Origin: Nemophila menziesii
Taxonomy: Eukaryota > Streptophyta > Magnoliopsida > Boraginales > Hydrophyllaceae
DNA: 64,000 bases
Assembly: GCA_029959085.1 (NCBI GenBank)
Contig: JARWIR010000010.1
Location: 31,674,731 to 31,738,730 of the forward strand
Reading direction: 5' to 3'
The notes beneath the pieces were generated by a model. It worked only from the letters and a program-made list of their open reading frames with translations, was not told the DNA's origin and did no database searches. Each line of letters begins with the position of its first letter. The stretch's first letter is position 1. The position numbers and the translations under genes were made by a program. Positions 9,462 to 24,080 of this stretch are shown one piece after another.

Positions 9462-12400
9462 TATCAATAGCCATCTTTACTGTGGAATTTGATCTTGATC
9501 TTCATAATCTCAAACCTTACAATATTTCAAATCAAGCAAAATAAAGATAAATGGAATTATACGAATTTCAAATATAATCAAGAAACAATTATGTACAAAT
9601 AAGATTAACAAATATTTATGCACATAATCACATATAAACACATATTTAACACACAACTAAACATGACACGTTACATGAAAATATATAATACAATTAAAGA
9701 CAAATATTGATACTCTAATTTATATATCATGGAATTTGTTTTTAACCACTTGGAGTCCTTTAAGGACTTTCATAAGAATGTTTATGTCTCATAAAATATA
9801 TCTCTAGATTAGTTTACCTTAAACGCACATAAAATCCTTTATAAAAAAATTTAGTCTATAATATATAAAACGTTCTTATTTACCATACGGGTATGAATCT
9901 ACATGAAGCGTGTTTCTATATTTGGCTAAATTTTCTTGTCGACATTTTGTATAGAATTAAATTGAAGATCCTCACTTTGCAAATTTATATAATATTTTAG
10001 GCATATAATTTGATCATGATCAATCTATTTTCGGATTCCATATTTCTGTAGTAGTATAACTTATAGAGTTCTTAAATCTCAATATCTAAATAAGAAGAAA
10101 TTTTTTTGGTTCCTGATGCTCTCAAAGGGTTATTACATTTTTTCAGTTATATTTTCTACTTTATTTCATTATAATATATGTATGATGTTAAACTTGTAGA
10201 AGTGCCAAGTTGCTCATACTGCTCAACTTTATAAATTTGGAATCAAAAAATCGACCACTCGTTTATGCGTTGAAATAGATTTTCTATCAATAGAAGCAGA
10301 AGCCTTTAAAGCTGAATTATGACTTATTTACTTTATGAATGCAATTCTTTTAGAACATTGAGCTTTCAATAACAATATGTATGATGCATCTTATAAATAA
10401 TATTCAGCTATCCCTCTTGTCATGAGAATTTTACTTGCATATAAATCACTAGAGACCAACAATATATTTCATGTTTAATCATGATTTATATTTGTGTATT
10501 GTAGTAGAACAACTATAGTATATATCACAAAAAATAACACACAAATTGAATACTATTGATCTTTGACCAATGAGTGTATTCATGTTAATAGTTGGACTTT
10601 ATTATAATATTACGTTTATATAAATTTACAAGTTTATGTCATAAAAGACAAATTTACATTCGATTGTCTAGCAATTTTCTACATATGAGAAAACATATAT
10701 TTTGTTAGATCATATATATCTCCCCGTGAATTTGTCAATTGACTTAAGACATTAGAAGATATTCGAGTAATATTTTTCTAAGATATAACCAAGATAACAA
10801 AACTCACTTGATAATTAAAATTTATCATCGATCCATTTCCATACATTTCGTATTCTTATTCTCATTGATTGTTAATGGTTAAAGCGCCCAATTGATTAAT
10901 GAGTGATGATATAATTGTGTTTACATTCATGATAATAAATTTACGTAAACCTTTCACTTAAAATGATGGACTTAACTACTTGGTCATATTGGTGATTATT
11001 CATCAAAAAATATCAATTCGAACCTCTACGCTAGAGACAACTAATTTATCTGCAAAAATAAATTCCTTTAGTGTCTGGTTTTTATCTAGGTTAAGAGAAA
11101 GGTGAACACCTAATGTTTAGGTCTATTTTAAAACTTTTATCTATTTTGTGAAAATTTAACAAAATTTTGAAAAATGACTATATTATCTATCAAAACATAA
11201 TATTGGATTTTAAAATAAACTTAAGATATAATTTATGTTCTAGGGCTACGATCAGAAGGCTACATCATGATATTTTCTGGTGTAACCCATAAAAAATTCC
11301 ATGAGATGTGCATATATGTGATGGACTTTGGCGTTTGGTAAATCATTTTAACGACCAGCTGGTGGAATACTAATATCGAGTAATATTTGTTGTCACTCCA
11401 AATAATAATTTAATAGAAACTTATTACTACTCATTATATGAGAAGAAGACGTTTTATATAGTATCAGAATGTGATGAAAGAGCCAATACGCTGGAAAAAT
11501 ATGAAGTTTTAACTTATAAATTGATTTGTGGCCTGAAACGAAACAAGAACAACACCACAAACAACAACGTTATTAGTTGACAAAGGGTATTGAGTGTTAA
11601 AAAAATAATTACTAAACATTTAAAAATATAAAAATAGAATATTATATTACTATTAATTATTACCCCCAAAAGAAGATGCTTTATGACCAAGTAACTACTT
11701 ACTACTTAGTTATGCTAAAACTGAAACTCAAGATTTAGCCCTATTAATTAATGTATTTTATAAAGTCAGTAAAATGGCTAACAAAGTTCAAAATGTATCA
11801 TATTTGAGACTTATTTTTTTTTATTTTCTTTCTCTCTCTACTTGTTTGTTGTAGTACCTTGACTAATTTCAGGTTAATTGTAGTCCTGTCCCTCGTTGGT
11901 TTATATTCACGTATGAACTATTTTATTGACTTAATTAACTTTTTACCTTATCTAACAAAGTCAAGACATTTTATAAACCAATAATAATAAACTTTTTATT
12001 TGTGCAAGTAATTATATCCTCACTATTTGTGAGATATGTTTATTCAATATATATAGAGAATATTACAACATGAAAGAAAGTGAACAAATACAAAGTTATA
12101 TCCAAATATTATATCCATTAACACTCCCCTTCAAACTCTAGTAGGAGCAAACAACTTGAGTTTGACAATCTTTAATTTGTAATTTCTGTTGAAATTAGTA
12201 TGTATCATGAATATACCTTTGTGAAGTTGAACCAGCAATACTCCATGTCTCATAGAGTCGGACGAGCAATACACAATAGCCTCCAAATAGATGGATAAGC
12301 ACAACACCACTTTACGAGATGAAAATAAAAAAAAATAGATCCAATTATACATTTATTTTTGATCCACGATCTTCAAACATAATTTACTTAAACCTATGTC

Positions 12401-12725
12401 AGAACTAATTTGAATTATTGATTAATGTAATTAATGTATATCATATCTATCATATTTCTTCAAAAATATGAAAAAAAAAAAAATCAAATATTTATGGAGT
12501 ATATACAATTTAATAGATTGAATGAGGATTTCTGGCAAAGAACAAAAGTGTTAATTTTTATTAGTTGTCGAAAATCTAACCAAAGTATGTTTAAATTTGA
12601 CATAAAAAAAATTATTGGATCAACCAAAAGACATTGATAAATGAAGGAAATTATGTTTATTCAATATATAGACAGAATATTACATAAACGAGAGGAAACA
12701 ATAAAAAAATTACATTAAAATATTA

Positions 12726-12806
12726 ATGGAGAACATTGTGGAATTATCAAGTTTGTTAATGCTTATGGTCTTCCTCGGATTCGTATACGTGTATGTGTCT
12801 TCTTAA
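12726..12806 (+). CDS. MENIV small ORF, U2 copy
   Basis: 26 codons, same frame and same peptide as the U1 copy. Confidence 0.3.
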   Translation: MENIVELSSLLMLMVFLGFVYVYVSS

Positions 12807-13636
12807 GAGGCGCTAGATGCTTGGTGTTTCAGATGTCAGGTGGTTTTGCATCCAGTTTGAACTATAAGTGATAATGCAAGACTGCAAGGCTTCCCGGACT
12901 TTAATAGATTCTTGGCCTAGTAAAAGAAAGATATATTAAAGAGAAGGAACAATTATAAATTTAATTCAAATATTATATTAGTTAACAATTAGTAAATCAA
13001 GCTTAAAAATAGATAAAGTAATGATGAAAATCATATTTTTTTAAATAACATTTCTTGTATTAGTATAAATCTTTCTAAAAGAAGCCCAAATAATCATTTG
13101 CACAACATATTACATATTGATTGTTCAACACTTAATTTAAACTTTAAATTATTATTAAATTATTTAGATATAATAAATTTTAATATAACAAAAATACCAC
13201 ATTGTCAACAAATGGTGGTGAATTGCAGTTTTTGAGGAACAAGTTATCAAAGAACATATAATTTTTTAGAAAAATATATTTTATTGAATAATTATATAAC
13301 TATATTGACTAAAACCTATAAGAACGCCACAAGTAATTAAATGTAATAACAATATTAAAATTAACCTTTTCAAAAAAACATTGGTTGAAATGGTATGGCC
13401 AACGATCTGAGATATCTGTAAATCAGGTAGAACGATATATATAGATTTTTGAATTCAAGAAAAAAGAGGAAATAACAGTAGCTTGTATAAAAATGTATAC
13501 GCTTTGTATGGTGGTTTCGAAAGATCATATATAATGACGGAGTATAGATTTACTATGCGAAAAGATCATATATATTACAGAGTACCAGTATCCTAAGTAT
13601 GGTTTATGTAGTAGATTGCGGCGGCAAGGCAGAAGT

Positions 13637-13836
13637 TAGGGTTTGAATGAAATAATTGAAAGATAATAAGGAATCTGTTGTAAAACTAAAATGAAATTTA
13701 AGAGTTAAAGAATAAGAGAAGAGAGGATAGTATTATTAATCGGAGTACGGATTATGTAAATACCCTATCACTATTTATATGTAATATGTAAACCCTATGT
13801 TTTAGTATTAATGGGCTGGACTTTACTTAATGGGCT
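13637..13836 (-). promoter_or_regulatory. Promoter-like module, U2
   Basis: Site II at 13831-13836 and 13812-13817, TATA box at 13771-13780, leader telo-box at 13637-13644. All elements intact. Confidence 0.6.
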
Positions 13837-14084
13837 GAATAAATATCCACAATAATGTTTCATAAAACTCTTTCTTGGATATTCAATCAGAAAGAACATG
13901 CCTCTTTAAAACTTTCTTGAAAAAATCCTTTGGGAAAAAATCAATTGAAGGAAAATTAGTATAATATCCTTATACACTTTAAATATGTGTAACCCTATCT
14001 GGTAAACCATGTAGGAAAAAATTTTGATAAAAAAAAAGAGTGCAATGCGTAAGTATCTCCCCTTTGTGAGGATATCAATAGTCA

Positions 14085-14340
14085 CTTTTTTTTAATATCA
14101 TGGGTGGCCAGGCCAGCTTTCGCATACCACGACTAATCCCATAGAAAATATACACGCCTCCCTATGCATATTCTCAGGTTAATCAGAACTAGGTTCCCAT
14201 GTTCAGGGACGGGATTCAAACCATGTACCTCCTTCTTTACCCCTTTAAGAGATCAAGAAATAACAAGGATAAGGGGATTTTAACCATGTACCTCCTAGAT
14301 GAGAGACAAGGTCGTGGCCATTGAGCTAGCCCTAATGGTT
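14085..14340 (-). mobile_element. SINE, U3 copy
   Basis: Same insertion site; TSDs 14073-14084 and 14341-14352. Confidence 0.88.
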
Positions 14341-17300
14341 TATCAATAGCCATCTTTACTGTGGAATTTGATCTTGATCTTCATAATCTCAAACCTTACA
14401 ATATTTCAAATCAAGCAAAATAAAGATAAATGGAATTATACGAATTTCAAATATAATCAAGAAACAATTATGTACAAATAAGATTAACAAATATTTATAC
14501 ACATAATCACATATAAACACATATTTAACACACAACTAAACATGACACGTTACATGAAAATATATAATACAATTAAAGACAAATATTGATACTCTATTTA
14601 TATATCATGGAATTTGTTTTTAAGCACTTGGAGTCCTTTAAGGACTTTCATAAGAATGTTTATGTCTCATAAAATATATCTCTAAATTAGTTTACCTAAA
14701 ACGCACATAAATCCTTTATAAAAAAATTTAGTCTATAATATATAAAACGTTCTTATTTACCATACGGGTATGAATCTTCATGAAGCGTGTTTCTATATTT
14801 GGCTAAATTTTCTTGTCGACATTTTGTATAGAATTAAATTGAAGATCCTCGCTTTGCACATTTATATAATATTTTAGGCATATAATTTGATCATGATCAA
14901 TCTATTTTCGGATTCTATATTTCTGTAGTAGTATAACTTCTAGAGTTCTTAAATCTCAATATCTAAATAAGAAAAAAAAAATTTGGTTCCTGATGCTCTC
15001 AAAGGGTTATTACATTTTTTCAGTTATATTTTCTACTTTATTTCATTATAATATAAGTATGATGTTAAACTTGTAGAAGTGCCAAGTTGCTCATACTGCT
15101 CAACTTTATAAATTTGGAATCAAAAAATCAACCACTCGTTTATGCGTTGAAATAGATTTTCTATAAATAGAAGCAGAAGCCTTTAAAGCTGAATTATGAC
15201 TTATTCACTTTATGAATGCAATTCTTTTTAAACATTGAGAATAACAATATTTATGATGCATCTTATAAATAATATTCAACTATCCCTCTTGTCATGAGAA
15301 TTTTACTTGCATATAAATCATTAGAGACCAACAATATATTTCATGTATAATCATTATTTACATTTGTGTATTGTAGTAGAACAACTATAGTATATTCACA
15401 AGAAATAACACACAAATTGAATACTATTGATATTTGGCCAATGAGTGTATTCATGTTAATAGTTGGACTTTACTATAATATATATAAATTTACAAGTCTA
15501 TGTCATAAAAGACAAATTCACATTCGATTGTCTAGCAATTTTCTACATATGAAAAAACATATATTCTGTTAGATTATATATATCTCCCTGTGAATTTCTC
15601 AATTGACTTAAGATATTAGAAGATATTCGAGTAATATTTTTCTAAGATATAACCAAGATAACAAAACTCACTTGATAATTAAAATTTATCATCGATCCAT
15701 TTTCATACATTTCGTATTCTTATTCTCATTGAGTTGTTAATGGTTAAAGCGCCCAACTCATTAATGAGTGATGATATAATTGTGTTTACATTCATGATAA
15801 TAAATTTACGTAAATCTTTCACTTAAAATGATGGACTTAACTACTTGGTCATATTGGTGATTATTCATCAAAAAATATCAATTCGAAGCTCTACGTTAGA
15901 GACGACCAATTTATCAGCAAAAAGAAATTCCTTTAGTGTCTGGTTTTTATCTAGGTTAAGAGAAAGGTGAACACCTTATGTTTAGGTCAATTTTGGAACT
16001 TTTATCTATTTTGTGAAAATTTAACAAAATTTTGAAAAATGACTATATTATCTATCAAAACATAATATTGGATTTTAAAATAAACTTAAGATATGATTTA
16101 TGTTCTGGGGCTACGATCAGAAGGCTACATCATGATATTCTCTGGTGTAACCCATAAAAAATTCCATGAGATGTGCATATATGTGATGGACTTTGGCGTT
16201 TGGTAAATCATTTTAACAACCAGCTGGTGGAATACTAATATCGAGTAATATTTGTTGTCACTCCAAATAATAATTTAATAGAAACTTATTACTACTCATT
16301 ATATGAGAAGAAGACTTTTTATATAGTATCAGAATGTGATGAAAGAGCCAATACGCTGGAAAAATATAAAGTTTTAACTTATAAATTGATTTGTGGCCTA
16401 AAACGAAACAAGAACAACACCACAAACAACAACGTTATTAGTTGACAAAGGGTATTGAGTGTTAAAAAAATAATTACTAAACATTTAAAAATATAAAAAT
16501 AGAATATTATATTACTATTAATTATTACCCCCAATAGAAGATGCTTTATGACCAAGTAACTACTTACCACTTAGTTATGCTAAAACTGAAACTGAAGATT
16601 TAGCCCTATTAATTAATGTATTTTATAAAGTCAGTAAAATGGCTAACAAAGTTCAAAATGTATCATATTTGAGACTTATTTTTTTTTATTTTCTTTCTCT
16701 CTCTACTTGTTTGTTGTAGTACCTTGACTAATTTCAGGTTAACTGTAGGCTTGTCCCTCGTTGGTTTATATTCACGTATAAACTATTTTATTGACTTAAT
16801 TAACTTTTTACCTTATCTAACAAAGTCAAGACATTTTATAAACCAATAATAATAAACTTTTTATTTGTGCAAGTAATTATATCCTCACTATTTGTGAGAT
16901 ATGTTTATTCAATATATATAGAGAATATTACAACATGAAAGAAAGTGAACAAATACAAAGTTATATCCAAATATTATATCCATTAACACTCCCCTTCAAA
17001 CTCTAGTAGGAGCAAACAACTTGAGTTTGACAATCTTTAATTTGTAATTTCTGTTGAAATTAGTATGTATCATGAATATACCTTTGTGAAGTTGAACCAG
17101 CAATACTCCATGTCTCATAGAGTCGGACGAGCAATACATAATAGCCTCCAAATAGATGGATAAGCACAACACCATTTTACGAGATGAAAATAAAAAAAAA
17201 TAGATCCAATTATACATTTATTTTTGATCCACGATCTTCAAACATAATTTACTTAAACATATGTCAGAACTAATTTGAATTATTGATTAATGTAATTAAT

Positions 17301-17591
17301 GTATATCATATCTATCATATTTCTTCAAAAATATGAAAAAAAAAAGAAATCAAATATTTATGGAGTATATACAATTTAATAGATTGACTGAGGATTTCTG
17401 GAAAAGAACAAAAGTGTTAATTTTTATTAGTTGTCTAAAATATAACCAAAGTATGTTTAAATTTGACATAAAAAAAATTATTAGATCAACCAAAAGACAT
17501 TGATAAATGAATGAAATTATGTTTATTCAATATATAGAAAGAATATTACATAAACGAGAGGAAACAATAAAAAAATTACATTAAAATATTA

Positions 17592-17672
17592 ATGGAGAAC
17601 ATTGTGGAATTATCAAGTTTGTTAATGCTTATGGTCTTCCTCGGATTCGTATACGTGTATGTGTCTTCTTAA
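17592..17672 (+). CDS. MENIV small ORF, U3 copy
   Basis: 26 codons, frame intact, ends with the same TAA. Confidence 0.3.
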   Translation: MENIVELSSLLMLMVFLGFVYVYVSS

Positions 17673-18503
17673 GAGGCGCTAGATGCTTGGTGGTTCAGAT
17701 GTCAGGTGGTTTTGCATCCAGTTTGAACTATAAGTGATAATGCAAGGCTGCAAGGCTTCCCGGACTTTAATATATTCTTGGCCTAGTAAAGGAAAGATAT
17801 ATTAAAGAGAAGGAACAGTTATAAATTTAATTCAAATATTATATTAGTTAAAAATTAGTAAATCAAGCTTAAAAATAGATAAAGTAATGATGAAAATCAT
17901 ATTTTTTTTAAATAACATTTCTTGTATTAGTATAAATCTTTCTAAAAGAAGCCCAAAAAAACATTTGCACAACATATTACATATTGAGTGTTCAACACTT
18001 AATTTAAACTTTAAATTATTATTAACTTATTTAGATATAATAAATTTTAATATAACAAAAATACCACATTGTCAACAAATGGTGGTGAATTGCAGTTTTT
18101 GAGGAACAAGTTATCAAAGAACATATAATTTTTTAGAAAAATATATTTTAATGAATAATTATATAACTATATTGACAAAAACCTATAAGAACGCCACAAG
18201 TAATTAAATGTAATAACAATATTAAAATTAACCTTTTCAAAAAAACATTGGTTGAAATAATATGGCCAACGATCTGAGATATCTGTAAATCAGGTAGAAC
18301 GATATATATAGATTTTTGAATTCAAGAAAAAAGAGGACATAACAGTAGCTTGTATAAAAATGTGTACTCTTTGTATGGTGGTTTTGAAAGATCATATATA
18401 ATGACGGAGTATAGATTTACTATGCGAAAAGATCATATAAATTACAGAGTATCAGTATCCTAAGTATGGTTTATGTAGTAGATTGGGGCGGCAAGGCCGA
18501 AGT

Positions 18504-18702
18504 TAGGGTTTGAATGAAATAATTGAAAGATAATAAGGAATCTGTTGTAAACTAAAATGAAATTTAAGAGTTAAAGAATAAGAGAAGAGAGGATAGTATT
18601 ATTAATCGGAGTACGGATTATGTAAATACCCTATCTCTATTTATATGTAAAATGTAAACCCTATGTTTTAGTATTAATGGGTTGGACTATACTTAATGGG
18701 CT
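18504..18702 (-). promoter_or_regulatory. Promoter-like module, U3
   Basis: TATA box at 18637-18646, leader telo-box 18504-18511, distal site II 18697-18702. The proximal site II is mutated (plus strand TGGGTT). Confidence 0.55.
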
Positions 18703-18949
18703 GAATAAATATCCACAATAATGTTTCATAAAACTCTTTCTTGGATATTCAATCAGAAAGAACATGCCTCTTTAAAACTTTCTTGAAAAAATCCTATGGG
18801 AAAAAATCAATTGAAGGAAAATTAGTATAATATCCTTATACACTTTAAATATGTGTAACCCTATTTGGTAAGCCATGTAGGAAAAAAATTTGATAAAAAA
18901 AAGAGTGCAATGCATAAGTATCTCCCCCTTGTGAGGATATCAATAGTCA

Positions 18950-19206
18950 CTTTTTTTTTAATATCATGGGTGGCCAGGCCAGCTTTCGCACACCACGACT
19001 AATCCCATAGAAAATATACACGCCTCCCTATGCATATTCTCAGGTTAATCAGAACTAGGTTCCCATGTTCAGGGACGGGATTCAAACCCTGTACCTCCTT
19101 CTTTACCCCTTTAAGAGATCAAGAAATAACAAGGATAAGGGGATTTTAACCATGTACCTCCTAGATGAGAGACAAGGTCGTGGCCATTGAGCTAGCCCCA
19201 ATGGTT
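18950..19206 (-). mobile_element. SINE, U4 copy
   Basis: Same insertion site; TSDs 18938-18949 and 19207-19218. Confidence 0.88.
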
Positions 19207-22200
19207 TATCAATAGCCATCTTTACTGTGGAATTTGATCTTGATCTTCATAATCTCAAACCTTACAATATTTCAAATCAAGCAAAATAAAGATAAATGGA
19301 ATTATACGAATTTCAAATATAATCAAGAAACAATTATGTACAAATAAGATTAACAAATATTTATGCACATAATCACATATAAACACATATTTAACACACA
19401 ACTAAACATGACACGTTACATGAAAATATATAATACAATTAAAGACAAATATTGATACTCTAATTTATATATCATGGAATTTGTTTTTAACCACTTGGAG
19501 TCCTTTAAGGACTTTCATAAGAATGTTTATGTCTCATAAAATATATCTCTAGATTAGTTTACCTTAAACGCACATAAAATCCTTTATAAAAAAATTTAGT
19601 CTATAATATATAAAACGTTCTTATTTACCATACGGGTATGAATCTACATGAAGCGTGTTTCTATATTTGGCTAAATTTTCTTGTCGACATTTTGTATAGA
19701 ATTAAATTGAAGATCCTCACTTTGCAAATTTATATAATATTTTAGGCATATAATTTGATCATGATCAATCTATTTTCGGATTCCATATTTCTGTAGTAGT
19801 ATAACTTATAGAGTTCTTAAATCTCAATATCTAAATAAGAAGAAATTTTTTTGGTTCCTGATGCTCTCAAAGGGTTATTACATTTTTTCAGTTATATTTT
19901 CTACTTTATTTCATTATAATATATGTATGATGTTAAACTTGTAGAAGTGCCAAGTTGCTCATACTGCTCAACTTTATAAATTTGGAATCAAAAAATCGAC
20001 CACTCGTTTATGCGTTGAAATAGATTTTCTATCAATAGAAGCAGAAGCCTTTAAAGCTGAATTATGACTTATTTACTTTATGAATGCAATTCTTTTAGAA
20101 CATTGAGCTTTCAATAACAATATGTATGATGCATCTTATAAATAATATTCAGCTATCCCTCTTGTCATGAGAATTTTACTTGCATATAAATCACTAGAGA
20201 CCAACAATATATTTCATGTTTAATCATGATTTATATTTGTGTATTGTAGTAGAACAACTATAGTATATATCACAAAAAATAACACACAAATTGAATACTA
20301 TTGATCTTTGACCAATGAGTGTATTCATGTTAATAGTTGGACTTTATTATAATATTACGTTTATATAAATTTACAAGTTTATGTCATAAAAGACAAATTT
20401 ACATTCGATTGTCTAGCAATTTTCTACATATGAGAAAACATATATTTTGTTAGATCATATATATCTCCCCGTGAATTTGTCAATTGACTTAAGACATTAG
20501 AAGATATTCGAGTAATATTTTTCTAAGATATAACCAAGATAACAAAACTCACTTGATAATTAAAATTTATCATCGATCCATTTCCATACATTTCGTATTC
20601 TTATTCTCATTGATTGTTAATGGTTAAAGCGCCCAATTGATTAATGAGTGATGATATAATTGTGTTTACATTCATGATAATAAATTTACGTAAACCTTTC
20701 ACTTAAAATGATGGACTTAACTACTTGGTCATATTGGTGATTATTCATCAAAAAATATCAATTCGAACCTCTACGCTAGAGACAACTAATTTATCTGCAA
20801 AAATAAATTCCTTTAGTGTCTGGTTTTTATCTAGGTTAAGAGAAAGGTGAACACCTAATGTTTAGGTCTATTTTAAAACTTTTATCTATTTTGTGAAAAT
20901 TTAACAAAATTTTGAAAAATGACTATATTATCTATCAAAACATAATATTGGATTTTAAAATAAACTTAAGATATAATTTATGTTCTAGGGCTACGATCAG
21001 AAGGCTACATCATGATATTTTCTGGTGTAACCCATAAAAAATTCCATGAGATGTGCATATATGTGATGGACTTTGGCGTTTGGTAAATCATTTTAACGAC
21101 CAGCTGGTGGAATACTAATATCGAGTAATATTTGTTGTCACTCCAAATAATAATTTAATAGAAACTTATTACTACTCATTATATGAGAAGAAGACGTTTT
21201 ATATAGTATCAGAATGTGATGAAAGAGCCAATACGCTGGAAAAATATGAAGTTTTAACTTATAAATTGATTTGTGGCCTGAAACGAAACAAGAACAACAC
21301 CACAAACAACAACGTTATTAGTTGACAAAGGGTATTGAGTGTTAAAAAAATAATTACTAAACATTTAAAAATATAAAAATAGAATATTATATTACTATTA
21401 ATTATTACCCCCAAAAGAAGATGCTTTATGACCAAGTAACTACTTACTACTTAGTTATGCTAAAACTGAAACTCAAGATTTAGCCCTATTAATTAATGTA
21501 TTTTATAAAGTCAGTAAAATGGCTAACAAAGTTCAAAATGTATCATATTTGATACTTATTTTTTTTTATTTTCTTTCTCTCTCTACTTGTTTGTTGTAGT
21601 ACCTTGACTAATTTCAGGTTAATTGTAGTCCTGTCCCTCATTGGTTTATATTAATGTATGAACTATTTTATTGACTTAATTAACTTTTTACCTTATCTAA
21701 CAAAGTCAAGACATTTAATAAACCAATAATAATAAACTTTTTATTTGTGCAAGTAATTATATCCTCACTATTTGTGAGATATGTTTTATCAATATATATA
21801 GAGAATATTACAACATGAAAGAAAGTGAACAAATACAAAGTTATATCCAAATATTATATCCATTAACACTCCCCTTCAAACTCTAGTAGGAGCAAACAAC
21901 TTGAGTTTGACAATCTTTAATTTGTAATTTCTGTTGAAATTAGTATGTATCATGAATATACCTTTGTGAAGTTGAACCAGCAATACTCCATGTCTCATAG
22001 AGTCGGACGAGCAATACACAATAGCCTCCAAATAGATGGATAAGCACAACACCACTTTACGAGATGAAAATAAAAAAAAAATAGATCCAATTATACATTT
22101 ATTTTTGATCCACGATCTTCAAACATAATTTACTTAAACCTATGTCAGAACTAATTTGAATTATTGATTAATGTAATTAATGTATATCATATCTATCATA

Positions 22201-22472
22201 TTTCTTCAAAAATATGAAAAAAAAAAAAAATCAAATATTTATGGAGTATATACAATTTAATAGATTGAATGAGGATTTCTGGCAAAGAACAAAAGTGTTA
22301 ATTTTTATTAGTTGTCGAAAATCTAACCAAAGTATGTTTAAATTTGACATAAAAAAAATTATTGGATCAACCAAAAGACATTGATAAATGAAGGAAATTA
22401 TGTTTATTCAATATATAGACAGAATATTACATAAACGAGAGGAAACAATAAAAAAATTACATTAAAATATTA

Positions 22473-22553
22473 ATGGAGAACATTGTGGAATTATCAAGTT
22501 TGTTAATGCTTATGGTCTTCCTCGGATTCGTATACGTGTATGTGTCTTCTTAA
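22473..22553 (+). CDS. MENIV small ORF, U4 copy
   Basis: 26 codons, frame intact; identical in arrangement to U2. Confidence 0.3.
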   Translation: MENIVELSSLLMLMVFLGFVYVYVSS

Positions 22554-23383
22554 GAGGCACTAGATGCTTGGTGTTTCAGATGTCAGGTGGTTTTGCATCC
22601 AGTTTGAACTATAAGTGATAATGCAAGACTGCAAGGCTTCCCGGACTTTAATAGATTCTTGGCCTAGTAAAAGAAAGATATATTAAAGAGAAGGAACAAT
22701 TATAAATTTAATTCAAATATTATATTAGTTAACAATTAGTAAATCAAGCTTAAAAATAGATAAAGTAATGATGAAAATCATATTTTTTTAAATAACATTT
22801 CTTGTATTAGTATAAATCTTTCTAAAAGAAGCCCAAATAATCATTTGCACAACATATTACATATTGATTGTTCAACACTTAATTTAAACTTTAAATTATT
22901 ATTAAATTATTTAGATATAATAAATTTTAATATAACAAAAATACCACATTGTCAACAAATGGTGGTGAATTGCAGTTTTTGAGGAACAAGTTATCAAAGA
23001 ACATATAATTTTTTAGAAAAATATATTTTATTGAATAATTATATAACTATATTGACTAAAACCTATAAGAACGCCACAAGTAATTAAATGTAATAACAAT
23101 ATTAAAATTAACCTTTTCAAAAAAACATTGGTTGAAATGGTATGGCCAACGATCTGAGATATCTGTAAATCAGGTAGAACGATATATATAGATTTTTGAA
23201 TTCAAGAAAAAAGAGGAAATAACAGTAGCTTGTATAAAAATGTATACGCTTTGTATGGTGGTTTCGAAAGATCATATATAATGACGGAGTATAGATTTAC
23301 TATGCGAAAAGATCATATATATTACAGAGTACCAGTATCCTAAGTATGGTTTATGTAGTAGATTGCGGCGGCAAGGCAGAAGT

Positions 23384-23583
23384 TAGGGTTTGAATGAAAT
23401 AATTGAAAGATAATAAGGAATCTGTTGTAAAACTAAAATGAAATTTAAGAGTTAAAGAATAAGAGAAGAGAGGATAGTATTATTAATCGGAGTACGGATT
23501 ATGTAAATACCCTATCACTATTTATATGTAATATGTAAACCCTATGTTTTAGTATTAATGGGCTGGACTTTACTTAATGGGCT
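23384..23583 (-). promoter_or_regulatory. Promoter-like module, U4
   Basis: Leader telo-box 23384-23391, TATA box near 23518-23527, site II at 23578-23583 and about 19 bp before it. Intact. Confidence 0.6.
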
Positions 23584-23824
23584 GAATAAATATCCACAAT
23601 AATGTTTCATAAAACTCTTTCTTGGATATTCAATCAGAAAGAACATGCCTCTTTAAAACTTTCTTGAAAAAATCCTTTGGGAAAAAATCAATTGAAGGAA
23701 AATTAGTATAATATCCTTATACACTTTAAATACCCTATCTGGTAAACCATGTAGGAAAAAATTTTGATAAAAAAAAAGAGTGCAATGCGTAAGTATCTCC
23801 CCTTTGTGAGGATATCAATAGTCA

Positions 23825-24080
23825 CTTTTTTTTAATATCATGGGTGGCCAGGCCAGCTTTCGCATACCACGACTAATCCCATAGAAAATATACACGCCTC
23901 CCTATGCATATTCTCAGGTTAATCAGAACTAGGTTCCCATGTTCAGGGACGGGATTCAAACCATGTACCTCCTTCTTTACCCCTTTAAGAGATCAAGAAA
24001 TAACAAGGATAAGGGGATTTTAACCATGTACCTCCTAGATGAGAGACAAGGTCGTGGCCATTGAGCTAGCCCTAATGGTT
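23825..24080 (-). mobile_element. SINE, U5 copy
   Basis: Same insertion site; TSDs 23813-23824 and 24081-24092. Confidence 0.88.

Larger units (their letters stand above)
9021..13899. repeat. Array unit U2
   Basis: Full unit of 4879 bp, close partner of U4 at an offset of about 9745 bp, as seen in long identical stretches, for example around 10200-11500 against 19950-21250. Confidence 0.95.
13900..18765. repeat. Array unit U3
   Basis: Full unit of 4866 bp, close partner of U5 at an offset of about 9740 bp. It shares with U5 and the first part of U8 a 7-bp deletion near 15480. The first site II element of its promoter module is changed to TGGGTT. Confidence 0.95.
18766..23646. repeat. Array unit U4
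   Basis: Full unit of 4881 bp, nearly identical to U2. Confidence 0.95.

Noticed and set aside
12131..12352. Recurrent ~73-codon minus-strand frame beginning MYNWIYFF (also 16996, 26736, 36444)
   Set aside because: Frame depends on a poly-A run of variable length. It looked faintly like transposon-derived text but I could not align it to any copia or other pol domain.
15366..15572. 68-codon plus-strand frame shared by U3, U5 and U8
   Set aside because: Created by a 7-bp deletion in those units and closed in the others; not conserved as protein.
16379..16570. 63-codon hydrophobic minus-strand frame repeated in most units
   Set aside because: Low-complexity F/I/L translation of AT-rich DNA, running over a unit region without start or promoter signals.
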